Of a DNA stretch of 64,000 nt, positions 6,723 through 15,546 are shown in pieces. The notes under the pieces are model-generated. The model did not search any database. It saw nothing but the letters and a program-made list of their open reading frames with translations, and was not told where the DNA came from. A program made the translations under genes and the position numbers. The stretch's first letter is position 1. Every line of letters starts with the position of its first letter. This stretch comes from Micromonospora sp. WMMD882 (GTDB taxonomy: Bacteria; Actinomycetota; Actinomycetes; Mycobacteriales; Micromonosporaceae): assembly GCF_027497255.1 (NCBI RefSeq), contig NZ_CP114903.1:2542001-2606000 (forward strand). The letters are read 5' to 3'.

Positions 6723-8630
6723 CTACCCCTCCCTCGGCCGTCCCTGACCGCGTCGGCCCGCGCCCAGCGCCCGCAACGCGTTGAGGATCACCACCACGTC
6801 GATGCCCTCCTGGAGGAACGCCCCGGCCACCGGCGGCAGCCGACCGGCCGCCGCCACCAGCATCGCCAGCACCGCCAGCCCCATCCCCACGCCGGCGCTC
6901 TGCGCGGCGATCCGCCGGGCCCGGCGGGCGATCTCCACGGCGTCGGCGAGCCGGTCCAGCCGGTCCACGGTGAGCACCGCGTCGGCCACGTCGGCGGAGG
7001 CCCGCGCCCCGGTCGCGCCCATCGCCACCCCGACGTGCGCCTCGGCCAGCGCCGGGGCGTCGTTCACCCCGTCACCGACCATCACGGTCACCGCCCGCCG
7101 CGCCTCCCGGCGGACCCGTTCGACCTTCTCCGCCGGCGGGCACCGCGCCACCACGTCGTCCACGCCGACCGCCCGGGCGACCCGGTCGGCGGTGGTCGAC
7201 CGGTCGCCGGTGACCATCACCAGCCGGGTCAGCCCGGCCCGCCGCAGCCGCTGGACCGTGGCCGGGGCGTCCGGCCGGACGGGGTCCTCCAGCAGGATCA
7301 CGCCGAGCGGCCCGGACCCGTCGTCGACCCAGACCGTGGAGTGGCCGGCCAGGTCGGCCCGCTCACGGGCCCGGCGCGCCCATCGCGGCAGGCCGGACGG
7401 GTCGTCGGCGAGCTGACCGACCCGCAGCTCCCGCCCGTCCACCAGGCCCCGCACCCCACGGCCCGGCTCCTCGGTGACCCCGGTCGGCTCGGTCAGCGCC
7501 AGCCCACGTTCCCGGGCCTGCCCGACCAGCGCGGCGGCCAGCACGTGCGGGGAGAGCTGCTCCACCGACGCGGCCAGCCGCAGCACCTCGTCCGGGTCGC
7601 CGCCGGGCGCGACGACCGTCCCGGCCGCCCGGGGTCGCCCGGCGGTGAGCGTCCCGGTCTTGTCCAGCAGCAGGGTGCGGGCGCGGCCGAGCAGCTCCAG
7701 CGAGCCGCCGTCGCGGACCAGCACCCCACGTCGGGCGGCCCGGGACAGCCCGGAGACGATCGCGATCGGCGTGGCCAGCAGCAGCGGGCAGGGCGTCGCC
7801 ACCACCAGCACCGCCACCGCCCGCAGCAGGTCACCGGCGAGCAGCCCGGCGCCGCCGGCCAGCAGCAGCGTGAACGGGACGAACCCCGCCGCGTACCGGT
7901 CGGCCAACCGCACCATCGGGGCCCTGCGGGCGGTCGCCTCCTCGGCCAGCCGGACGATCCCCGCGTACGTGCTGCCCGCCGCGTCGGCCGTGGCGACCAA
8001 CCCGAACCCGGCCCCGGCGTTGACCACGCCGCTGGGCAGGCGCTCGCCGGCGGCCCGGGACGCCAGCCGGGACTCACCGGTCACCACCGACTCGTCGAGG
8101 GTGGCCGCCTCGGTAAGCGTCCCGTCGACCGGCACCACGTCACCCGGTCCGACCAGCACCCGGTCCCCGGCCCGCACCGCCGCCAACGGCACCTGCTCGA
8201 TCCCGCCGTCCGGGCGACGCCGTCGGGCGGTACGCGGGGCCCGGGCCAGCAGCGCCCGCAGGTCCCGGGTCGCCCGGTGCTGCGCGTACGCCTCCAACGA
8301 CCGGCCCGTCACCAGCATCACCGCCACCACCGCCCCGGCCAGGTACTCGCCCACCGCCAGCGCGCCGGCCAACGCGAGGACCGCCACCACGTCCACGCCG
8401 AACCGGCGACGCCAGAACTGCCGCAGCATCGCCACGGCGGCCGGCAGCAGCGTCGCCGCGGTCACCGCCGCCCACACCCAGCCGGCGGCGGTCCGCGCCC
8501 CGGCCAGCCAGAGCGCCGCGCCGACCAGCACCACCACGAGGAGCCCGGCCAGCGGCAGCCACTCCCGCCACCGCCGCCGGCGCGCCGCGCCGGGCACCGG
8601 CCGCCCCGGAACGCACCCGTTCTCCCCCAC
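6723..8630 (-). CDS. P1B-type metal-transporting ATPase without metal-binding N-domain, atypical HP motif
   Basis: The 635-residue P-type ATPase has two N-terminal TM hairpins (about 25-110) and an actuator domain with TGES at 184-187. The membrane motif TPCPLLLATP follows at about 279-288, then the phosphorylation site DKTGTLT (Asp323), a GDGVNDAPAL hinge and two C-terminal TM helices. There is no HMA metal-binding domain and no His-rich tail. The nucleotide-domain HP dipeptide, normally SxHP, reads SPHVLA, so the proline is replaced. TPC replaces the CPC or SPC of Cu/Zn pumps, so the ion cannot be assigned. It starts with GTG at 8630 and is divergent from the nitroreductase gene. Two GGGAC-N4-GGCCC boxes lie in the shared promoter region. 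Similar pumps accompany DevR regulons in other actinomycetes. Confidence 0.88.
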   Translation of the reverse strand: MGENGCVPGRPVPGAARRRRWREWLPLAGLLVVVLVGAALWLAGARTAAGWVWAAVTAATLLPAAVAMLRQFWRRRFGVDVVAVLALAGALAVGEYLAGAVVAVMLVTGRSLEAYAQHRATRDLRALLARAPRTARRRRPDGGIEQVPLAAVRAGDRVLVGPGDVVPVDGTLTEAATLDESVVTGESRLASRAAGERLPSGVVNAGAGFGLVATADAAGSTYAGIVRLAEEATARRAPMVRLADRYAAGFVPFTLLLAGGAGLLAGDLLRAVAVLVVATPCPLLLATPIAIVSGLSRAARRGVLVRDGGSLELLGRARTLLLDKTGTLTAGRPRAAGTVVAPGGDPDEVLRLAASVEQLSPHVLAAALVGQARERGLALTEPTGVTEEPGRGVRGLVDGRELRVGQLADDPSGLPRWARRARERADLAGHSTVWVDDGSGPLGVILLEDPVRPDAPATVQRLRRAGLTRLVMVTGDRSTTADRVARAVGVDDVVARCPPAEKVERVRREARRAVTVMVGDGVNDAPALAEAHVGVAMGATGARASADVADAVLTVDRLDRLADAVEIARRARRIAAQSAGVGMGLAVLAMLVAAAGRLPPVAGAFLQEGIDVVVILNALRALGAGRRGQGRPREG

Positions 8631-8733
8631 CCGGGGATCGTCCCAGCCGCGCGCGGGCGGCAGACCGGGATCGCCGCATCCGGCCCGCGTCGCGGCCCCG
8701 GCGGCCGGACGCGACCGCAGACCGGAACGACCC

Positions 8734-8747
8734 GGGACCGCCGGCCC
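8734..8747 (+). promoter_or_regulatory. Putative DevR/DosR-type box
   Basis: GGGACCGCCGGCCC is an exact match to GGGAC-N4-GGCCC and sits about 104 bases from the ATPase start. Confidence 0.45.
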
Positions 8748-8791
8748 GCGTCACGGCCCGCTGGCCGGGTACCGCCGGAACCGGAAGACCC

Positions 8792-8805
8792 GGGACCATC
8801 GGCCC
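8792..8805 (+). promoter_or_regulatory. Putative DevR/DosR-type box
   Basis: GGGACCATCGGCCC is an exact match to the pattern, 119 bases before the nitroreductase ATG, with a degenerate copy 21 bases downstream. Confidence 0.45.
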
Positions 8806-8924
8806 GGGCCCCGGGACCGACGGCACTGCCCCGGGGACCACCCCGGCCGCAGGATGGGAGGCAAGCCGGCCCGGAGCGCCACCCGGGTGGGGCACGATGG
8901 GGACGACAGACGAAAGGTCGTGAC

Positions 8925-9926
8925 ATGAGCCACGAGACGCCGGCCCGCTCGCTGACCACCGCGTACGTGGAGGCCGCCACCACCGCCGGCCACGCCCCGT
9001 CGGTGCACAACACCCAGCCCTGGCGGTGGCGGGTGCTGCCCGACGCGCTGGAGCTGCGGGTGGCCGCCGACCGCCGGCTCGCCGCGATCGACCCGGACGG
9101 GCGGCTGCTCACCCTGAGCTGCGGCGCCGCCCTGCACCACGCCCGGGTGGCGCTGGCCGCCGAGGGCTGGACGCCCGCCGTCGAACGGCTGCCCGACCCG
9201 GACGACCCGGAGCTGCTGGCCCGGATCACCGGCGCCCGCCGCGCCGGACCCGACCCGGACGCGATGCGCCTGGTGCAGTGCATGCAGATCCGGCACACCG
9301 ACCGGCGGCCGGTCAGCGACGAGCCGGCGCCCGACGAGTCGCTCCGCGAGATCGCCCGGGCCGCCGGGCTGGCCGGCGCCCACCTGCACCTGCTCGACGC
9401 CGACCAGGTGCTGGAGCTGGCCGCCGCCGCCGGGCACGCCGCCTCCGTGGAGGCCGAGGACCCACAGGCACGCGAGGAGCTGGCGTACTGGACCAGCCGG
9501 GCCGGCGTCGGCGTCGGCCTGCCGGCGGAGGCGCTGCCCGCGCAGCCCCCGCAGACCACCGTCCCGGCCCGGGACTTCGGCCGGCCCGGCAGCCTCCCCA
9601 TCGGCCCCGGCCACGACCGGGCGGCCCGCTACGCGATCCTGTTCGGCGACGCCGACGAGCCGGACGGTTGGCTCGCCGCCGGCGAGGCGCTCTCCGCCGC
9701 CTGGCTGGCCGCCACCCGGCTGTGCGTCTCCGTGGTGCCGCTCAGCGGCGTCGTCGAGGTCGCCGGCACCCGGCAGACGCTGCGCCGGCTGCTGTCCGGG
9801 CTCGGCTTCCCGTACCTGGCGCTGCGGCTGGGCGTCGCCGACCCGGCGAACACCGGGCCCGCGCCCACTCCCCGGCTCGACGCCACGCAGGTCGTCGACA
9901 CCTCGGCGGTACGCGACCAGCGGTGA
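8925..9926 (+). CDS. Acg-like nitroreductase family protein (first copy)
   Basis: The 333-residue protein has the Acg-family N-terminal motif SVHNTQPWRWRV (about residues 25-36), followed by LSCGAALHHARVAL. Further on it has MQIRHTDRRPVSDEP and C-terminal LSGVVEVAGTRQTLRRLLSGLGFPYL-type segments (shown here only in part). Acg proteins are divergent nitroreductase-fold proteins strongly induced with the dormancy regulon in mycobacteria. Some are thought to sequester FMN rather than reduce substrates; that is family knowledge, not shown here. The ATG at 8925 has AAAGG 7 bases upstream. It is divergent from the ATPase and has DevR-type boxes upstream. It is a paralogue of the gene at 12640. Confidence 0.9.
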   Translation: MSHETPARSLTTAYVEAATTAGHAPSVHNTQPWRWRVLPDALELRVAADRRLAAIDPDGRLLTLSCGAALHHARVALAAEGWTPAVERLPDPDDPELLARITGARRAGPDPDAMRLVQCMQIRHTDRRPVSDEPAPDESLREIARAAGLAGAHLHLLDADQVLELAAAAGHAASVEAEDPQAREELAYWTSRAGVGVGLPAEALPAQPPQTTVPARDFGRPGSLPIGPGHDRAARYAILFGDADEPDGWLAAGEALSAAWLAATRLCVSVVPLSGVVEVAGTRQTLRRLLSGLGFPYLALRLGVADPANTGPAPTPRLDATQVVDTSAVRDQR

Positions 9927-9987
9927 CCCGTCGCCGGAAGGTCGGGCCGGCGGGGACGCGGTCTCGTGCCGGACGGTCACCGGGCGG

Positions 9988-11721
<1,734 letters not shown>

Positions 11722-11823
11722 CCCGCCTGGCGGGTCCGGCCCCGGCCGGCCCGGCCCGCAGCGTCCGGCTGCTCGGCCGCCCCTGCCCGGCCCTGGACGG
11801 CCGGCGACGGCGGGCGGGCTCCG

Positions 11824-12462
11824 TCAGTGCCGCTGGCCGAGCAGCCGGGTGGCCAGCACCGCCGCCTGGGTACGCCGTTCCAGACCGAGCTTGGCGAGCA
11901 CGCTGGAGACGTAGTTCTTCACGGTCTTCTCGGCCAGGAACATCTTGCCGGCGATCTCCCGGTTGGTCAGCCCCTCGGCGACGTACTCCAGGATCCGTCG
12001 CTCCTGCTCGGTCAGCGACTTCAGCTCCTGGGGCTGCTCCACGCCGCTGCGGATCCGGTCCAGCACCCGGGTGGTGATCGCCGGGTCCAGCAGCGACTGC
12101 CCGGCCGCCACCCGCCGCACCGCGTCCACCAGATCCGTGCCCCGGATCTGCTTCAACACGTACCCGGCCGCCCCCGCCATGATCGCCGCGAACAGCGCCT
12201 CGTCGTCCTCGTACGAGGTCAGGATCAGGCCCTTGATCGACGAGTCCACCGCCCGCACGTCCCGGCACACGTCGATGCCGTTGCCGTCGGGCAGCCGGGC
12301 GTCGAGGATCGCCACGTCCGGCCGGAGCGCGGGAATACGCCGGGCCGCCTCCGGCGCGGAGCCGGACTCGCCGACCACCTCGATGTCACCGCTGCTGGTG
12401 AGCAGGTCGGCCAGGCCACGACGGACGACCTCGTGGTCGTCGAGAAGGAACACCCGGATCAT
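11824..12462 (-). CDS. devR: DevR/DosR-like response regulator
   Basis: The 212-residue NarL/LuxR-type regulator has a receiver domain (about 1-120; DDHEVVRRGL, phospho-acceptor Asp54 in AILDARLPDG, conserved T/Y switch in LILTSYEDDE, Lys in YVLKQIRG). A C-terminal LuxR HTH (about 148-212) reads LTEQERRILEYVAEGLTNRE and IAGKMFLAEKTVKNYVSSV. The segment MFLAEKTVKNYVS followed by AKLGLERRTQAAV is close to what I recall of mycobacterial DevR. Partner and context (GAF-GAF kinase, Usp, Acg, phosphoketolase) make a hypoxia/redox master regulator likely. A reverse-oriented GGGAC-N4-GGCCC box 36 bases upstream suggests autoregulation. Confidence 0.92.
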   Translation of the reverse strand: MIRVFLLDDHEVVRRGLADLLTSSGDIEVVGESGSAPEAARRIPALRPDVAILDARLPDGNGIDVCRDVRAVDSSIKGLILTSYEDDEALFAAIMAGAAGYVLKQIRGTDLVDAVRRVAAGQSLLDPAITTRVLDRIRSGVEQPQELKSLTEQERRILEYVAEGLTNREIAGKMFLAEKTVKNYVSSVLAKLGLERRTQAAVLATRLLGQRH

Positions 12463-12497
12463 CCCTCGTTTCTACCCCGCCCGACCGCCCCTGGCAC

Positions 12498-12511
12498 GGG
12501 CCGAAGGTCCC
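12498..12511 (-). promoter_or_regulatory. Putative DevR/DosR-type box upstream of devR
   Basis: On the minus strand this reads GGGACCTTCGGCCC, an exact match to the pattern, placed 35 bases before the regulator's start codon. Confidence 0.5.
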
Positions 12512-12551
12512 GAACGTCCCGCCGACCGCGGGTAGCTGGTCCCGGCCGGTG

Positions 12552-12565
12552 GGGACGTCCGGCCC
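12552..12565 (+). promoter_or_regulatory. Putative DevR/DosR-type box upstream of second nitroreductase
   Basis: GGGACGTCCGGCCC matches GGGAC-N4-GGCCC and ends 74 bases before the ATG at 12640. It shares the 177-base divergent control region with the devR box. Confidence 0.45.
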
Positions 12566-12639
12566 TGCCCGACGCCGGTCCGCCGGGCGCACCGTGGAGA
12601 CGCACACACGAGGGCGCCACGCCCGGGAGGAGCGTCACC

Positions 12640-13614
12640 ATGGACATCGGCTACACCGTCGAGCAGCTCCGCGCCGCCGTGGCGGACGCCGTCCGGGCGC
12701 CATCGCTGCACAACACCCAGCCGTGGCGGTTCCGGCTGTGCGACGGCGGCATCGACCTCGCCGTCGACCCCACCCGCCGGCTGCCCGCCACCGACCCGAC
12801 CGGCTGGGGCGCCCGCCTGTCCTGCGGGGCCGCCCTGCACAACCTGCGGCTCGCGCTGGCCGTCGCCGGCGCCCCCGCCACCGTACGGCTGCGCCCCTAC
12901 CCCGGCGAGCCGGACGTGGCGGCCCGGCTGGTCCCGGACCTGCCCCGCCGCGCCACCCCCACCGAGCGGAGCCTGCACGCCGCCGTACCACGCCGGTTCA
13001 GCAACCGCGCCCCGTTCTGGCCCGACCCGGTGCCCGCCGACGTGCGGTGGCGGCTCGGCGAGGCCGCCCGGGTCGAACAGTGCTGGCTGGAGCTGGTGAT
13101 CGGCGCCAGCGCGGTGAGCGCGTTCGCCGAGATCGCCGGCAGCGCGCACCGGGTGCTCGAACGCGACCCCGCCTACCGGGCCGAGCGGACCGCGTGGACC
13201 CGCATCGGACCGGCCACCGACGGGGTGCCCGCCGCGGCGGGCGGCCCCCGGGCCGAACCCCAGGACCTGCTGCCCAGCCGTGGTTTCGGCGCGCTCGACC
13301 GGGCCCCCGGGCGGGACTTCGAACCGGAGCCGCTGGTCGCCGTGCTCATCTCGGCCGGCAACACCGCCACCGACCAGCTCGTCGCCGGGCAGGCGCTGCA
13401 ACGGGTGCTGCTGACCGCCACCGACGCCGGGCTGGGCGCGTCGCTGCTCTCCCAACCCATCGAGGTGCCCGGGGCGCGGGAACGGCTGCGGCGGTCGCTG
13501 GGCCGCTTCGGCACCCCGCAGATGGTGCTGCGGATCGGGTACGGCCAGCCGGGCCGCCCCACCCCGCGCCGCCCGCTCGACGAGGTGCTCGACCTGCCCG
13601 TCACGCGGCCCTGA
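12640..13614 (+). CDS. Acg-like nitroreductase family protein (second copy)
   Basis: The 324-residue paralogue of the gene at 8925 has the same N-terminal signature (SLHNTQPWRFRL, about residues 22-33), then LSCGAALHNLRLALAVAG, VPRRFSNRAPFWPDPVP and a C-terminal part with GAGxSLLSQPIEV-type sequence and LGRFGTPQMVLRIGYG. The ATG is preceded by GGGAGGAG at about 7 bases, a strong ribosome site. It is divergent from devR with box-like motifs between them, so it is probably part of the same hypoxia/dormancy response. Whether it has enzymatic nitroreductase activity is unknown; Acg homologues often lack it. Confidence 0.9.
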   Translation: MDIGYTVEQLRAAVADAVRAPSLHNTQPWRFRLCDGGIDLAVDPTRRLPATDPTGWGARLSCGAALHNLRLALAVAGAPATVRLRPYPGEPDVAARLVPDLPRRATPTERSLHAAVPRRFSNRAPFWPDPVPADVRWRLGEAARVEQCWLELVIGASAVSAFAEIAGSAHRVLERDPAYRAERTAWTRIGPATDGVPAAAGGPRAEPQDLLPSRGFGALDRAPGRDFEPEPLVAVLISAGNTATDQLVAGQALQRVLLTATDAGLGASLLSQPIEVPGARERLRRSLGRFGTPQMVLRIGYGQPGRPTPRRPLDEVLDLPVTRP

Positions 13615-13678
13615 CCCGGCACGGCCACGGCCCTGACCCGGCGCGCCCGGCGCCGGGCCATGACCTGGCACGCCCCGG

Positions 13679-15145
13679 TCAGGTCGCCCGGTTCACGATC
13701 TCGAGCTGCGCCATCATGCCCGCCGAGGAGTGCTCCGGGAAGTGGCAGTGGTAGACGTACCGGCCGGTGAACCCGGAGAACGTGGCCTGCACCCGCACCG
13801 TGGAGCCCGGCGGCACGTGCACGGTGTCCTTCCAGCCCGCCTCGGCCGGCGCGGCCGGCGTCCCGTCCCGGTCGAGCAGCCGGAACTGCACCATGTGCAG
13901 GTGGAAGTCGTGGTCGATCCGGAACTGGGTGTCGGCGTTGGTGACCCGCCAGATCTCCGTGGTCCCGTTGACCACCCGGGCGTCCACCCGGCCCGCGTCG
14001 AAGGTCTGACCGTTGACCGTGAACGCCAGCTTCGACCTGTCGAAGCTCAGCGTCACGTCCCGGGTGACCGTGGCGGTGGGCAACGGCGGCATCGGGACCA
14101 GCCGGTCCGGCACCCGGCTGTCGTCGGGCGCCACGCCCGCGACGTCGAAGGCGAGCACCGGCCCGGAGGTGTCCGCCAGCACCAGCCGGGCCCCGACCGG
14201 CTCGCCCGCGAAGTCGATGACCACCTCGGCCCGCTCACCCGGGGTCAGCCGCACCTCGTCGACCACGACCGGGGCCGGCAGCAGCCCGCCGTCGGTGCCG
14301 ATCTGGACCATCCGCCCCCGCTCCAACCGCAGCCGGAAGATCCGGTGCAGGGCGGCGTTGAGCAGCCGGAACCGGTACCTTCGGGCGGTCACCCGCAGGT
14401 ACGGCTGCGGCTTGCCGTTGGCCAGGACGATCGGGCGGTCACCGCCGTTGGCCGGGTCGAACACCAGCGACCCGTCGGCGCCGACCGCCGCGTCCCGCAG
14501 CAGGACCGGCACGTCGTACCGGCCCGACGGCAGGCCCAACGCCTCCTCCGCCGGATCGGAGATCAGGTAGAACCCGTGCAGCCCCCGGTAGATGTGCTCG
14601 GCCTCCATGTGGTGACTGTGGTCGTGGTACCACAGCGTGGCCGCCTGCTGGAGGTTCGGGTACGCGTACGTACGCGTCGCGCCCGGGTTGATCGCGTCCA
14701 TCGGGTGGCCGTCCTGGGCCGCCGGGGTGAACCCGCCGTGCAGGTGCACGTTCGTCGGGTGGGCGAGCTGGTTGGTCACCTGCAACGCCACCGCCCGCCC
14801 CCGCCGGGCCCGGATGGTGGGGCCGACGAACCGGCCCTGGTACCCGAGGACGGGCGTGGCCACCCCGGGGACGATCTCCGTCGTCCCGGCCCGCACCGGC
14901 AACTGGTACAGGTCCGCGTCGCCGCCCACGTACACCGGGCGCAGCACCGGCGGGATCGGCAGGGCCACGCCGAACGGCTCGACCGCCGCCGCGCCGCCCC
15001 GGCCGGCGTCCGCGCCGCCGTGCCGGTGCTCCCGGTGGGACCGCTCGGTCCGGTCGGCGGCGCCGGCCGCCGCCCCGGCGGACGAGAGAACCGTCGCGCC
15101 CGCGGCGGCCAGCCCACCGAGCGCGACCACGCGTCGTCTGTCCAC
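13679..15145 (-). CDS. Tat-exported multicopper oxidase (laccase-like)
   Basis: The 488-residue three-cupredoxin oxidase starts MDRRRVVALGG followed by an Ala-rich hydrophobic stretch, a Tat-type signal peptide (to about residue 30). All four copper-ligand motifs are present: HLHGGF, WYHDHSHH, DFHLHMVQF and the HCH cluster VYHCHFPEHSSAGMM, which supplies the type 1 and type 3 ligands and an axial Met. Electrons taken from phenols, bilirubin-like substrates or metal ions are passed to O2; the substrate cannot be told. The GTG start at 15145 follows GAGGGGGAG. It is convergent with the nitroreductase, with a GC-rich inverted repeat between. It stands alone, next to tRNA genes. Confidence 0.93.
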   Translation of the reverse strand: MDRRRVVALGGLAAAGATVLSSAGAAAGAADRTERSHREHRHGGADAGRGGAAAVEPFGVALPIPPVLRPVYVGGDADLYQLPVRAGTTEIVPGVATPVLGYQGRFVGPTIRARRGRAVALQVTNQLAHPTNVHLHGGFTPAAQDGHPMDAINPGATRTYAYPNLQQAATLWYHDHSHHMEAEHIYRGLHGFYLISDPAEEALGLPSGRYDVPVLLRDAAVGADGSLVFDPANGGDRPIVLANGKPQPYLRVTARRYRFRLLNAALHRIFRLRLERGRMVQIGTDGGLLPAPVVVDEVRLTPGERAEVVIDFAGEPVGARLVLADTSGPVLAFDVAGVAPDDSRVPDRLVPMPPLPTATVTRDVTLSFDRSKLAFTVNGQTFDAGRVDARVVNGTTEIWRVTNADTQFRIDHDFHLHMVQFRLLDRDGTPAAPAEAGWKDTVHVPPGSTVRVQATFSGFTGRYVYHCHFPEHSSAGMMAQLEIVNRAT

Positions 15146-15285
15146 TGTGCACTCCCCCTCGTCGGTCAGCAGGAGGAGTCAACCCGAGCAGCCTCGAAGG
15201 CCGGTGGAGCCGCGAAGAACACCGGAGAGCAGCAGACGGAAGGCACCGCGAAGGCCGGTGGAGGAGCGCGGCCGGCGGATAGGAG

Positions 15286-15357
15286 TGGGCGATACTGGGT
15301 TTGAACCAGTGACCTCTTCCGTGTCAAGGAAGCGCGCTCCCACTGCGCCAATCGCCC
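15286..15357 (-). tRNA. tRNA-Val(GAC), copy 1
   Basis: On the minus strand the cloverleaf starts GGGCGAT and ends ATCGCCC plus discriminator A (72 nt, CCA not encoded). The anticodon loop TTGACAC gives anticodon GAC, and the T-arm contains GGTTTGAACCC. It is near-identical to the copy at 18243. Confidence 0.95.
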
Positions 15358-15381
15358 CGGGTGTGCCTCAGACGGGCTACG

Positions 15382-15454
15382 AGCGGACGACGGGATTCGA
15401 ACCCGCGACCCTCACCTTGGCAAGGTGATGCGCTACCAGCTGCGCTACGTCCGC
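15382..15454 (-). tRNA. tRNA-Gly(GCC), copy 1
   Basis: The 73-nt cloverleaf has acceptor GCGGACG/CGTCCGC, discriminator U, anticodon loop TGCCAAG (anticodon GCC) and T-arm GGGTTCGAATCCC. CCA is not encoded. It is upstream of, and probably cotranscribed with, tRNA-Val. A TAGAGT hexamer (15491-15486) lies 31 bases upstream. Confidence 0.95.
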
Positions 15455-15546
15455 GTGCCCCCGGGATCACCCGGTGACAGCGTGAACTCTACCCGAGCCA
15501 AGATCAGAGACGAAACCGGGTATCCGTTCCCGCGCCGGCCCCGGGC

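Larger units (their letters stand above)
8631..8924. promoter_or_regulatory. Divergent control region with clustered DevR-type boxes
   Basis: This 294-base region separates the P-type ATPase (minus) and the nitroreductase (plus). It carries GGGACCGCCGGCCC (8734-8747), GGGACCATCGGCCC (8792-8805) and a one-mismatch copy GGGACCGACGGCAC (8813-8826), all in the same orientation. The first two are 58 bases apart start to start; the second and third are 21 apart (two helical turns). No coding frame is evident. Confidence 0.5.
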
